NCBI GenBank assembly: GCA_029260795.1
Contig: JAJDCO010000078.1
Coordinates: 1-63,768 of the forward strand
DNA: 63,768 bases
Source of the DNA: Planctomycetota bacterium
Lineage (GTDB): Bacteria > Planctomycetota > OFTM77
Direction of reading: 5' to 3'
The notes beneath the pieces were generated by a model. It was not told the DNA's origin. It saw only the letters and a program-made list of their open reading frames with translations, and ran no database searches. A program made the position numbers and the translations under genes. Shown here piece by piece: positions 7,813 to 15,832 of this stretch. How positions within the stretch are numbered: the stretch's first letter is position 1; each line of letters begins with the position of its first letter.

Positions 7813-10152
7813 TCAGCGACGCACTCCCCGAGACGCGATCAGAAGCAAGATCCCGATTCCGATCAGCGCCACCGGAAGCAGGCGGCCGGCGACCGACGGG
7901 GAGTCGGGAGAAGAAACCGGCTCGTCGAGATCACGGAATCGACCGCCAGTCGCCTGAGCGATCCGCGCGAGCCTCTCGTGATCCGGCTTCCAATGGGCCA
8001 GCTCCTGGGTCCACGGTCCGGCGCTGGCAACACGATGCAAAACCTCTCCGGCCGGTCCGACCAGCTCCCAGGCATCACTCTCCGTTCCAGCGCCGAATCG
8101 CTCGCCCACCCACGTCGCCGAGCCGAGCGGCTCCAGCGGCGTGATATCGGTTCCGACGCCGGCGCGCAGAGCGAGGGATTCCCGAGGGATCGCGTCCCGT
8201 GACGACGCCACGACCTCGAGCCAACCGGGTCGACGATCGGGCCGCACCGACAGCGTCCAAGCGCCGCGCCGCGGTGGCGCGATCGCGCGGAGGACCTCCT
8301 CCCAACGCTCGGCTGTCTGCCACGCGGAAGCCCAGCCTCGCTCGCCTCCCGAGGTGAAGACTCCGGCTTGCCCTGCCCCCCGCCGCCAGCGAGCCAGCAC
8401 GGGCTCCGCGTCCTCGGTCAACGCCAAGACCTCGGCGCCCGGCTTGTCGGCGGTTCGGACGAGTCGCTCGAGGTCCGGCAACCGTCGCCCTTCTTCGCGG
8501 GCGTCGACGCGAACAGGCCCCGTGTGGATCCATTCCTTTCGAACGTCCGCGAGAAACAATCCGGGCAGCGCTTCGATCTCGCCCGCCTCGTAATAGCGCC
8601 CTCCGAAGCCCGCCGAGACGAGGCCTTCCAGCAGCTGCCGATCAGCATCCGAGCGAGCCGCATGCACCGACAGCGCCACGCGCTTCTCGCCGAATCGCTT
8701 CCCGAGCTCGACGAGCCTCTCAGCTGGATTCTCATCGCTCACCTGCCCGTCGGAGAGCACGAGCACGTGCGCTCGGCGCTCGGAAGGCTCCGGCAGCTGA
8801 GCGAGCAAGGCTTCGAGTGCCGAGACGAGCCGGGTGCCACCGCGGGCGACCCAGGCGCTGAGCACCGAATCCACCCGATGGCGATCGAGCCGGCCGTCGA
8901 TCACCTTGACGGTGACCGGCGTCTCGAGGCTGGCGGCGAATCCGGAGAGGGCGGCGGTGTCTCGCGGACTCGCCCCGGTGAGGACACTCCGAACCGCGCG
9001 GCGGGCGCGAGCGAGCGGCTCCCCCGCCATGCTTCCGGAATGGTCGACCAGAATCCACAGATCGGCCCCGGCCTCGTCGGTGGGCGTGCACCACACCGGC
9101 AGCCACGCCTCGATCGGCCTCCCGACCCAGCCTCCCGGACCCAACGAGTGCGAGCTTCCGAGTGCCAACAGGCCCTTGCCTCGCTCGGCGATGAGCTGCG
9201 CCCAAGGAGTCGGGCTCGACTCGAGCTGGTCTGCCGAGAGGTCGACGATCACGATCACGTCGGCGGTGTTCAGATCCTCCGGTGACACCGGCCATCGGCG
9301 GGCGAGGAATCGGAAGCCATCCGTGTCGGCCGGAGCCGAAGCGGCCGAGGGTCGGCCGGAGTGGAGCCAAAGCACGCGCTGCCGGCGGTCGACCGACACG
9401 TTCGTCGCGCGACGATCATTGCGATCCCAGGGCGCGGAGGTCTGGGGCGCGATCACACGGACCTCGAGCTCGAGATCTCCTTGGTCGGGAGCGTGGCGCG
9501 TGAAGACGATCTCGGCGCCCGAGCCTTCCTGAGGAACGACGCGCTCATCGACGGATTGCCACGCGTCACCTCGACGCTCGAGGAGTCGAACGCGCGGCGG
9601 CTCGGGGAGCTCGCCTTCCCAAGCCACTCCGCAGCGGATCGAGAACGGCTCGCCGGGAGCTGCCAAGGCGGGCGCTTCGAGGGATTCGATCCGCACGTCG
9701 AACGGCACGGAAGGCGTGAGCGGCGTCACATCGACCGGAACTCCCGCCTCTCGAGCGGCGCGGAGGACGTCGGTGAGGTCGCCTCGGGTGGCGCGCCCGT
9801 CTGAGAGCAGCCACAGTCGACGGCCCACGGAATCGAGGCTCTCGAGGCCGGCGCGCAGGGCTCGCTCGAGGTCGCTGTGCCAGGTCCAATCGGGGAGCGC
9901 CGAGCGTTCGCGGACATCGCGACTCGGAGTCGCGGCGAAGTCGAGCGCCTGCACGCCGGACGGGAGTCGGAGGTCGATCTCGGCAGGTGCGCTGGCGGAG
10001 CGATCCCGCAGGACCAACCATCGCGGTCGAGGATCCTGGTCTCGAGCGAGGAAGGCGGCCACTCCCCATGCGGTGAAAGCGGCGATAGTGAGCGCGATTC
10101 GGAGCGTCGCCCACGGCCGATGTGCGGTCCACAGCTTTGAAGGTGGCTTCAT
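7813..10152 (-). CDS. VWA-domain membrane protein with N- and C-terminal anchors
   Basis: About 779 residues from the ATG at 10152. The 65 residues upstream in frame are unsupported. An N-terminal helix (TLRIALTIAAFTAWGVAAFLA) precedes an incomplete VWA-like segment (WLVLRDRSASA, LWLLSDGRATRGDL). A complete von Willebrand A domain follows, with the MIDAS motif DHSGSMAG near residue 365 and the RGGTRLVSALEALL and HVLVLSDG segments. The protein ends in a second membrane helix (LLPVALIGIGILLLIASRG). This two-anchor VWA layout matches aerotolerance/BatA-like or glutamine-amidotransferase-like membrane proteins that are often found beside AAA ATPase clusters, none of which is present here. It is divergent from the HU-like gene. 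Its role is unknown. Confidence 0.75.
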   Translation of the reverse strand: MKPPSKLWTAHRPWATLRIALTIAAFTAWGVAAFLARDQDPRPRWLVLRDRSASAPAEIDLRLPSGVQALDFAATPSRDVRERSALPDWTWHSDLERALRAGLESLDSVGRRLWLLSDGRATRGDLTDVLRAAREAGVPVDVTPLTPSVPFDVRIESLEAPALAAPGEPFSIRCGVAWEGELPEPPRVRLLERRGDAWQSVDERVVPQEGSGAEIVFTRHAPDQGDLELEVRVIAPQTSAPWDRNDRRATNVSVDRRQRVLWLHSGRPSAASAPADTDGFRFLARRWPVSPEDLNTADVIVIVDLSADQLESSPTPWAQLIAERGKGLLALGSSHSLGPGGWVGRPIEAWLPVWCTPTDEAGADLWILVDHSGSMAGEPLARARRAVRSVLTGASPRDTAALSGFAASLETPVTVKVIDGRLDRHRVDSVLSAWVARGGTRLVSALEALLAQLPEPSERRAHVLVLSDGQVSDENPAERLVELGKRFGEKRVALSVHAARSDADRQLLEGLVSAGFGGRYYEAGEIEALPGLFLADVRKEWIHTGPVRVDAREEGRRLPDLERLVRTADKPGAEVLALTEDAEPVLARWRRGAGQAGVFTSGGERGWASAWQTAERWEEVLRAIAPPRRGAWTLSVRPDRRPGWLEVVASSRDAIPRESLALRAGVGTDITPLEPLGSATWVGERFGAGTESDAWELVGPAGEVLHRVASAGPWTQELAHWKPDHERLARIAQATGGRFRDLDEPVSSPDSPSVAGRLLPVALIGIGILLLIASRGVRR

Positions 10153-10175
10153 CCTGAAGATTCTACAAAAGGAGG

Positions 10176-10187
10176 GTCTTGCAAGAC
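10176..10187. promoter_or_regulatory. 12-bp perfect palindrome in the divergent VWA/HU promoter region
   Basis: GTCTTGCAAGAC is self-complementary and lies 24 nt upstream of the VWA start, in the 226-nt divergent region with the HU-like gene. Its position suits an operator, but no protein can be assigned to it. Confidence 0.3.
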
Positions 10188-10378
10188 TCGCACGAAGGAA
10201 GGTATGTTGCCTTTGATGACATGAACCCGTCACCGATCCGCTCCCGCCAGCCGCCCCCCGCTGTCGCGGAAGCGCCTCCCAGATCTGCATGAATCGAGCT
10301 TTGGTCGGTCGTGGGTTTGTCGTTCGGGCAACCGATGCGCTGGCCAATTCCTCCGCATTCTAGGAGTCGCGAGCGAAG

Positions 10379-10660
10379 ATGAACAAGGCAGATCTGGTCG
10401 AGTTCGTCTACGACGACGTCGGAAAGAAACAGGGGCTCTCCAAGGCGGCAACGCAGCGGCAGATCGAATCGGTCTTCGCTTGCATGCAACTTGCCATCGC
10501 CGAGCAGGGCAGCCTGCGGATCTCGGGCTTTGGAACTTTCCAAGCCCGGGAGCGCAAGGAGCGAATCGGTCGGGATCCGCGGACCGGCGGCCCGATCACG
10601 ATCCCAAGAGCGCGAACGGTCAGCTTCCGCGCGAGCCCGGATCTTCGAGAGCACCTTTAG
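10379..10660 (+). CDS. HU/IHF-family DNA-binding protein
   Basis: 93 residues, the usual length. It shows the dimerising helices (MNKADLVEFVYDDVGKKQGL) and the conserved strand ISGFGTFQARERKER. The flexible arm core is GRDPRTGGPITIP, including the intercalating-proline region, and the tail is VSFRASPDLREHL. It is a nucleoid-associated protein that bends DNA. It converges with mnmA, whose stop lies only 21 nt away, and a hairpin spans that gap. It could equally be called HupB-like or an IHF subunit; sequence alone does not separate the two. Confidence 0.9.
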   Translation: MNKADLVEFVYDDVGKKQGLSKAATQRQIESVFACMQLAIAEQGSLRISGFGTFQARERKERIGRDPRTGGPITIPRARTVSFRASPDLREHL

Positions 10661-10669
10661 CTCGGCGAG

Positions 10670-10691
10670 CACGGGCCGCTCTCAGCCCGTG
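10670..10691. terminator. Hairpin between convergent HU-like gene and mnmA
   Basis: The 7-bp stem CACGGGC/GCCCGTG has an 8-nt loop, in the 21-nt convergent gap and overlapping the mnmA stop region. It lacks a clear T-tract, so it is at best a weak bidirectional terminator. Confidence 0.4.
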
Positions 10692-11761
10692 ACTCGCCCC
10701 TCGATCCAACCCCCTCCGACGACCTCGTCCCCCGTGTAGAACACGGCGGCTTGGCCGGGCGTGATCGCGGTGACGGGCTGCTCGAAGTCGACGCGAGCTC
10801 GCCCGTCCGAAAGCGGAGTCACGCGGGCCGGAGTGCCTACATGGCGCGAGCGGACCTTCACCACCGCGGTGAAGGGCGCATCCGGTCGCCGATCGCCCAG
10901 CCAGTTCGTCTGGGCGCAGACCAGCTCGTCGGCGAGCAGATCGACTCGGTCCCCGAGCACCACCTCATTGCGACCGGGATTCAGCGAGACCACGTAGGCC
11001 GGCCGGCCCAGTACCACACCGAGCCCGTGCCGCTGCCCAATCGTGAAGAGCGCCGTGCCTGCGTGCTCACCCAGCACGCGCCCCTCCCGGTCGACGAAGC
11101 GCCCGGCCCGCACCTGCTCGGGGGCACGCTCCCGAATCAAGGCTCGGTAATCATTGGACGGCACGAAGCAGATCTCTTGGCTGTCGTTTTTCTCGGCCAC
11201 GATCAACCCCAGGTCGCGCGCGCGCTCTCGCACCTCGGCCTTCTTCAGGTCGGCCACCGGGAACCTCGCCGCCTCGAGCTGAGGTCGAGTGAGTGAGAAG
11301 AGCTGATACGACTGATCCTTGGCCGCATCTTTCCCCCGATGCAGGTGCGCCCCGCTCTCGTCGGTCGTCCACCGTGCATAGTGCCCGGTCGCGACCGTAC
11401 TCGCGCCGACGGAGCGGGCGAACTGGAGCAATCGCCCAAACTTCAGGAGGCGGTTGCACTGGATGCACGGGTTGGGAGTCCGCCCTCGGCCGTACTCGGC
11501 CACGAAGTGATCGATGATGCGCTCAAAGCCGCGTGAGAAGTCGAGCGAGTAGAACGGTATGCCCAGATGCGCTGCCACCCGGCGGGCATCCTGGGCATCG
11601 TCGACGCTGCAGCACGACTTCTGGCGCGATTCCTCGGAGGACACGGAGACGCCATTGCGCATGAAGAGGCCAATGACATCGTGCCCCTGCTCGAGAAGCA
11701 GGGCTGCCGCCACGCTGCTGTCGACTCCGCCGCTCATGGCGACGACGATTCTCTCGCTCAT
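10682..11761 (-). CDS. mnmA: tRNA-specific 2-thiouridylase MnmA
   Basis: 359 residues, the typical length. The N-type ATP-pyrophosphatase P-loop is AMSGGVDSSVAAALL. The catalytic cysteine lies in RTPNPCIQCNRLLKFG and the partner cysteine in SQEICFVPSNDYR. The C-terminal beta-barrel (YVVSLNPGRNEVVLG, then AVFYTGDEVVGGGW) is complete. The enzyme installs 2-thiouridine at U34 of tRNAs for Lys, Glu and Gln. It transcribes away from yajC, and the 279-nt divergent region between them should contain both promoters. Confidence 0.95.
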   Translation of the reverse strand: MSERIVVAMSGGVDSSVAAALLLEQGHDVIGLFMRNGVSVSSEESRQKSCCSVDDAQDARRVAAHLGIPFYSLDFSRGFERIIDHFVAEYGRGRTPNPCIQCNRLLKFGRLLQFARSVGASTVATGHYARWTTDESGAHLHRGKDAAKDQSYQLFSLTRPQLEAARFPVADLKKAEVRERARDLGLIVAEKNDSQEICFVPSNDYRALIRERAPEQVRAGRFVDREGRVLGEHAGTALFTIGQRHGLGVVLGRPAYVVSLNPGRNEVVLGDRVDLLADELVCAQTNWLGDRRPDAPFTAVVKVRSRHVGTPARVTPLSDGRARVDFEQPVTAITPGQAAVFYTGDEVVGGGWIEGRVTG

Positions 11762-12040
11762 CGGGACTCCGAACGTCCGCGACCGCTTCCGACGAGGGCT
11801 TCGCGAACCCGTGGGCGCGCGACGTTGGCCGCGCCTGACAATGGCGCTTGCTCGACTCCGGACCCACCCCTAGAATGTCCGCCTTTCCTCGTCCGTCGAG
11901 CACGGGAAACAAGCGGCATCACGGCACCTTTTTCAAGAGGGCCGTCTCGGGATGCGCCCGTCTTATACGAGAACCTCTCGACGGCCGCAACCGGGCGATC
12001 GCTGCCGCAACGCCCTGCCAAGACGCCAAGGAGCTCACTC

Positions 12041-12403
12041 GTGATACCGACCGTCGCATGGGTCCAGGAGGCCGATCCGGGAACCACTCCCCCGTCGGGA
12101 CAGGGGGCTCAGGAGAGTCAACTCTGGAACATGGCCATCTGGTTCGTCGCCATCTTCGCGATCTTCTACTTTCTGCTGATCCGTCCGCAGAAGAAGCAGG
12201 AGCGTGCGAAGCGCGCGATGCTCGAGGCTTTGGCCAAAAACGACCGCGTCCTGACGCAAGGCGGCATCTTCGGAACCGTCGCCAACCTCACCGACGACGA
12301 GGTCACGCTGAAGGTCGACGACAGCAACAACACCCGCATTCGCGTCGCCCGACATGCGGTCGTCGCGGTGGTGACGGCCAAGTCCGAGGCGGCCGAGAGC
12401 TGA
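12041..12403 (+). CDS. yajC: Preprotein translocase accessory subunit YajC
   Basis: 120 residues from GTG 12041, chosen because AAGGAG lies 7 nt upstream (12028-12033) and the family normally has some 20-30 residues before its helix. The single membrane helix (MAIWFVAIFAIFYFLLIRP) is followed by QKKQERAKRAMLEAL and the conserved GGIFGTVANLTDDEVTLKV strand. YajC binds SecDF-YidC at the inner membrane. SecD and SecF do not follow here as they do in many genomes; a YraN-family gene does, 79 nt downstream. Confidence 0.92.
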   Translation: MIPTVAWVQEADPGTTPPSGQGAQESQLWNMAIWFVAIFAIFYFLLIRPQKKQERAKRAMLEALAKNDRVLTQGGIFGTVANLTDDEVTLKVDDSNNTRIRVARHAVVAVVTAKSEAAES

Positions 12404-12414
12404 ACCTTCCGTAA

Positions 12415-12478
12415 CCCCGAGCCCAGACCGTCGTCTCTTCGGGGGAAGAGAGGTCGCGGTCGACAAGGAGGCTCGGGG
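12415..12478 (+). promoter_or_regulatory. Three-helix RNA hairpin between yajC and the YraN-family gene
   Basis: Three collinear perfect helices nest around a GGGG loop: CCCCGAGCC/GGCTCGGGG (12415-12423 with 12470-12478), ACCG/CGGT (12427-12430 with 12457-12460), and TCTCTTC/GAAGAGA (12434-12440 with 12445-12451). The outer 3' arm overlaps the AAGGAGG ribosome site (12465-12471) of the gene starting at 12483. It may set the translation ratio or act as an RNA processing site. Confidence 0.55.
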
Positions 12479-12482
12479 GAGG

Positions 12483-12992
12483 ATGAGGATTCCATGGAAA
12501 CGCAAGGTCGCCGGTCGGGCGACGAGGGCCCGAACGGCGGCGAGCCCTCACGCCCGCGGCCGATGCGGCGAGCGCTGCGTCGCTCGTCTGTTGAAGCGGC
12601 GTGGGCTGCGCATTCTGGCGAGAAACTGGCGGTTTCGTGGAGGCGAGGTCGACCTGGTGGCGGCCGCAGGCCACGAGCTCGTGCTGGTCGAGGTCAAGAC
12701 GCGGCGGCCAGGTGCCTGCCGCGAGCTGGCCCCTGCGCAGCTCCAGCGGCTCGCACACTACGCCCCCCGGGTGACACAGGCCTTCGGGGCCAGCGCCGAG
12801 ACTCCGATTCGGATCGACGTCCTCTGGGTCGAGATCGATTCCAGCGGCAAGCCCCGGATCCAGGAATGGCTGTGCGGAGTCGACGTCGAAACCGGCGAGG
12901 TGCGGCATCTCGAGGCGCCCGTTCGCAGCGGTTGGCTTCGTCTTCGGTGTCGCCTAAGGTTCCGCTCCCCAGGGAGTCGATTTCTGAAGTGA
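12483..12992 (+). CDS. YraN family (UPF0102) endonuclease-fold protein
   Basis: 169 residues. The diagnostic core is GRCGERCVARLLKRRGLRIL, then FRGGEVDLVAAAGHELVLVEVKTR, the E-VD-VEVK pattern of a restriction-endonuclease-like fold. Family members are about 120 residues; this one has an extra arginine-rich N-terminus and a longer C-terminal tail (SGWLRLRCRLRFRS). The ATG at 12483 is preceded by AAGGAGG at 11 nt. The usual neighbours (rnhB, rsmI) are absent. The biochemical role of the family is unsettled; DNA processing or repair is inferred from the fold. Confidence 0.85.
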   Translation: MRIPWKRKVAGRATRARTAASPHARGRCGERCVARLLKRRGLRILARNWRFRGGEVDLVAAAGHELVLVEVKTRRPGACRELAPAQLQRLAHYAPRVTQAFGASAETPIRIDVLWVEIDSSGKPRIQEWLCGVDVETGEVRHLEAPVRSGWLRLRCRLRFRSPGSRFLK

Positions 12993-13147
12993 GGGCGGTC
13001 CCGACGAGTGCTCGGGTCGTGCGAGCATTCGGCTCGTTAGAGAACCGTTGGCTTTCCCCTCGAAGGGGGAGAGCTCGGGACGACGGGAGCGGGAGGGCTG
13101 GGCCGGCACAGCGAAGCATCGCGAGCCGGACCGATGGCGTGACCTAG

Positions 13148-14551
13148 ATGATCCGCATCTTCAGGCACTATTTCCCGTACCGAAAGCTCGTGCTGATCGG
13201 CATCGAGGGGCTGCTGATCTTTTCGGCGCTGTTCGTGTTTCTCAATCTGCCCCGCCTGGCCGAGGCGGACTGGTTGAACTCCGCCCGCATGTGGTGGGCG
13301 GCGCTGGCGGCCTTGGTGATCACCGCCACCTGCCAGCTGACCATGTATTACAACGATCTCTACGACTGGAAGATCTACTCGGCTCGTGACGAGTTTCGCA
13401 TCCGCCTGGTCGAGGCGCTCGGCTACTCGTTCATCGTCCTCGCCGGGCTCATGTACCTGTTCGAGAAGCTCTTCGCGAAGCTCGACCTGAGCGTCACGCG
13501 CTTCATCGCGACGATCGTCCTCCTCTTCATCATCCTCACGGCCTGGCGCGCCTTCTACAAATGGATCGTCGTGCAAGGGCGCTTCGAGGAGCGCATCCTG
13601 TTGATCGGTCACGGCGGCCTGGCAGCCAAGATCCGCGACGTCATCGCCGAGCGGCGAGATACCGGGCTCCGAATCCATGGCTTCATCCGCAAGGACGGGC
13701 CGCATGCCGAGGAGGATGACGAGGTCGTGGGCGGCTTCCAGGACATCGTGGACATCGTCCGCAGCCAGGGGATTTCCCGGGTCGTCGTCGCACTCACCGA
13801 CCGTCGCGGCAACTTGCCCGTCAATGAGCTCCTCGCCTGCAAGATGATGGGCGTGAAGATCGAAGAAGGCGAATCGCTCTTCGAGCGCTTGACCGGCAAG
13901 ATCGCCGTCGAGCGGCTTCGGCCTTCCTACCTGATCTTCTCCGACGGCTTCCGCAAGACTCGCCTCGCCCTGGCCGCCAAGCGTGCGGGCGATGTGTTCT
14001 TTTCGGTGACGGGGCTGATCCTGTCCTTTCCGATCATCGTCGCCACCATCCCGCTCATCAAGCTCGACTCACCGGGACCGGTCTTCTTCCGGCAGAAGCG
14101 CGTCGGGCAGGACGGTCACATCTTCACGCTCTTGAAGTTCCGCTCGATGCGAGAGGATGCGGAGCGCAAGACGGGTCCGATCTGGGCGACTCAGGGCGAC
14201 TCCCGAATCACACGCATCGGCAAGTTCTTGCGACGCTCGCGGATCGACGAGATCCCCCAGATGATCAACGTGCTCAAGGGCGACATGAGCTTCGTGGGAC
14301 CGCGCCCCGAGCGACCGTTCTTCGTCGAGGAGCTCAAGTTCGAGATCCCTTACTACACCGAGCGGTTGACGGTGAAGCCTGGGATCACGGGCTGGGCGCA
14401 GATCAACTACCCGTACGGCTCGTCGAAGCAAGACGCCCTGGAGAAGCTTCAATACGACCTGTTCTACATCAAGAACATGTCGTTCTTCTTCGACCTGTTC
14501 ATCCTGTTCAGCACGATCAAGGTCGTGATCTTGCGACGGGGCGCCGTCTGA
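13148..14551 (+). CDS. Polyprenyl-phosphate glycosylphosphotransferase, XrtA/PEP-CTERM exopolysaccharide type
   Basis: 467 residues. Several N-terminal membrane helices lie in the first 150 residues. A nucleotide-binding-like middle domain (RILLIGHGGLAAKIRDVIAE) leads to a C-terminal bacterial sugar transferase domain. There, SPGPVFFRQKRVG, KFRSMR, RRSRIDEIPQMINVLKGDMS and GPRPERP are all intact. The ending NYPYGSSKQDALEKLQYDLF is typical of the XrtA-associated subfamily. The protein should move a sugar phosphate onto undecaprenyl phosphate to start a polysaccharide. No other polysaccharide gene or exosortase lies nearby, so its pathway is probably elsewhere in the genome. Confidence 0.9.
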   Translation: MIRIFRHYFPYRKLVLIGIEGLLIFSALFVFLNLPRLAEADWLNSARMWWAALAALVITATCQLTMYYNDLYDWKIYSARDEFRIRLVEALGYSFIVLAGLMYLFEKLFAKLDLSVTRFIATIVLLFIILTAWRAFYKWIVVQGRFEERILLIGHGGLAAKIRDVIAERRDTGLRIHGFIRKDGPHAEEDDEVVGGFQDIVDIVRSQGISRVVVALTDRRGNLPVNELLACKMMGVKIEEGESLFERLTGKIAVERLRPSYLIFSDGFRKTRLALAAKRAGDVFFSVTGLILSFPIIVATIPLIKLDSPGPVFFRQKRVGQDGHIFTLLKFRSMREDAERKTGPIWATQGDSRITRIGKFLRRSRIDEIPQMINVLKGDMSFVGPRPERPFFVEELKFEIPYYTERLTVKPGITGWAQINYPYGSSKQDALEKLQYDLFYIKNMSFFFDLFILFSTIKVVILRRGAV

Positions 14552-14614
14552 CGACGCCCGTCTTTGGCAGACCCGGCGAAACGCTTCCCGCATGCATGTT
14601 GAAGAGCCGAAGAG

Positions 14615-14680
14615 GCGGGCGGGCCGCCCGCGGTCCCAGGGACGAGAGCGGGCGGGCCGCCAGGCGGTCCCAGGGACGAC
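14615..14680. repeat. Tandem pair of GGGCGGGCCGCC...CGGTCCCAGGG elements
   Basis: Two adjacent copies lie at about 14615-14645 and 14648-14679. Each has the internal palindrome GGCGGGCCGCC or GGGCCGCCAGGCGG followed by CGGTCCCAGGGACGA. A third related copy lies at about 42995-43040, so this is a dispersed family in the genome. It sits between the sugar transferase and the structured region downstream. Confidence 0.7.
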
Positions 14681-14741
14681 GCCGGGACTCCGAAGGCTCG
14701 GCCAAAAGGCATTCAATCACCTCAGGCCCATCCGACACATC

Positions 14742-14757
14742 CACTATTCGAATAGTG
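14742..14757. promoter_or_regulatory. 16-bp perfect palindrome, possible operator
   Basis: CACTATTCGAATAGTG is fully self-complementary and lies in an unusually AT-rich stretch upstream of the structured RNA region and the gene at 15140. It may be a transcription-factor site. Confidence 0.35.
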
Positions 14758-14815
14758 ACTTAAACCGACCGACTCGAATACCCGCGAGAGAGTTCCGCAC
14801 ATATTTCAAACTTTT

Positions 14816-14885
14816 CGTCGCCTCGGGGAACCTTTCGAAAGAGGGGCCCGTCCTACGAGCGGTAGGTTCCTGAACCAACGCGACG
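14816..14885 (+). ncRNA. Candidate structured RNA upstream of the 14962 terminator
   Basis: Nested complementary segments CGTCGC/GCGACG (14816-14821 with 14880-14885) and GGAACC/GGTTCC (14827-14832 with 14865-14870) enclose two small hairpins, CTTTCGAAAG and CCTAC-GAGCG-GTAGG. A strong intrinsic terminator follows about 80 nt later, and no credible ORF lies between. I checked by eye for 6S, SRP and tmRNA and for the TPP, SAM, cobalamin, ykkC and c-di-GMP riboswitch motifs and saw none. It may be a leader or a small RNA of unknown kind. Confidence 0.35.
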
Positions 14886-14961
14886 GACGCTTGAGAGAGG
14901 TGACGTTCGACGTAGCGGTTCACTCGATTCTCACCCGACTCTCCTTCGGGAGTCTCGGGAA

Positions 14962-15006
14962 AACGATGGCCGAGAGTTTCGCGAGAGCTCTCGGCCATCG
15001 TCTTTT
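14962..15006 (+). terminator. Strong intrinsic terminator in the 588-nt gap
   Basis: A 14-bp perfect stem ACGATGGCCGAGAG/CTCTCGGCCATCGT (14962-14975 with 14987-15000) has an 11-nt loop and is followed by CTTTTTCTC. It lies 410 nt after the sugar-transferase stop and 134 nt before the next gene, so it more likely ends a separate short transcript or leader than the transferase mRNA itself. A weaker hairpin with a TTCG tetraloop precedes it at about 14935-14960. Confidence 0.75.
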
Positions 15007-15139
15007 TCTCGCCCACCCTCTCCCTCCTTCCCCATCGGTGCGACCCGCTCCGCTCCGCTCTGTGCTAAGCTCGCGCGGCCCTTGCGGCCCGAAAGCCCCT
15101 ATCCCCCGTCCGAGCCCGTTCCCTCACGGACCCCCGAAC

Positions 15140-15817
15140 ATGTACGCTTTGCGGAGTATCTCTTACCTCATCGAGCTCGTTCATCCGCCCATGCAGCACG
15201 ACGTGCAGAAGCTGCAGGAGCTCTACCGCGAGCTGTCGAGCCCGCCGCTCTCGCTGTATCAGAACTTCAACGTCGCGGCTGGTGGCGCCCAGCTGAGCAA
15301 CGCGACGACGGCTGCCGGAGCGGCGTCGACGATGACGATCACGGGCGACCGGATTCAGATCCTCGAGCAACGCACGGCCGTCGATCCGGAAGAGTTCGCT
15401 CGACGCGCGGTGCAAGTCGTGGAGGTCGCCGGACGACACGTCCCGTATCAGGTCTTCATGCCGATCCAGTTCGTGGTGCGGACGCTGCTCAATCCGCAGC
15501 AGCATCACGATACGCGTGAGCTGGTGGGCCAGCAGATGTGCAATCTGTCGCAAGACATGCTCGACAGCCTCGGTCGCCAACCGAACCTGTACGGCATCCG
15601 ACTGGTCTTCCCGCAAGACGACGCCTCGAACAGCATCTTCAACGTGCGGGTCGAGTCGTACAACACGGACCATCGCTCCCTGTTCATCGAGAACGCCGGG
15701 ATCTTTCCGACGCCGCTGCCCGCGAACGAGCCCGAGCGGCTGGCCGAAGGCTTCGAAGCGACCTACGGGTTCATCCAAGAGAACCTGGCCCGCATGGTGC
15801 GCAGCTTCGATCAGTGA
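15140..15817 (+). CDS. Unrecognised protein, about 225 residues
   Basis: I do not recognise the family. The start is ATG 15140 (MYALRSISYLIELVHPPM). The longer in-frame extension to 14891 crosses the terminator and is rejected. The protein has no signal peptide, membrane helix or cysteine-rich motif. It opens with a helical segment (HDVQKLQELYRELSSPPLSL), then an Ala/Gly/Thr stretch with predicted strands (TMTITGDRIQILEQRTAVDP). Further on are an IQFVVRTLLNPQQHHDTREL segment and a strand-rich C-terminus (FNVRVESYNTDHRSLFIENAG) ending in helices. Codon use matches the neighbours and the ORF is clean. It converges with the methyltransferase gene 15 nt away. Confidence 0.7.
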   Translation: MYALRSISYLIELVHPPMQHDVQKLQELYRELSSPPLSLYQNFNVAAGGAQLSNATTAAGAASTMTITGDRIQILEQRTAVDPEEFARRAVQVVEVAGRHVPYQVFMPIQFVVRTLLNPQQHHDTRELVGQQMCNLSQDMLDSLGRQPNLYGIRLVFPQDDASNSIFNVRVESYNTDHRSLFIENAGIFPTPLPANEPERLAEGFEATYGFIQENLARMVRSFDQ

Positions 15818-15832
15818 CGTTTCCGAGCGGCG

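Noticed and set aside
14750..15006. 6S RNA, SRP RNA, tmRNA or a known riboswitch
   Set aside because: None of the diagnostic motifs (GGAAGGAAGCAGCC of SRP, tmRNA ends, TPP, SAM, cobalamin, ykkC or GEMM cores) is visible.
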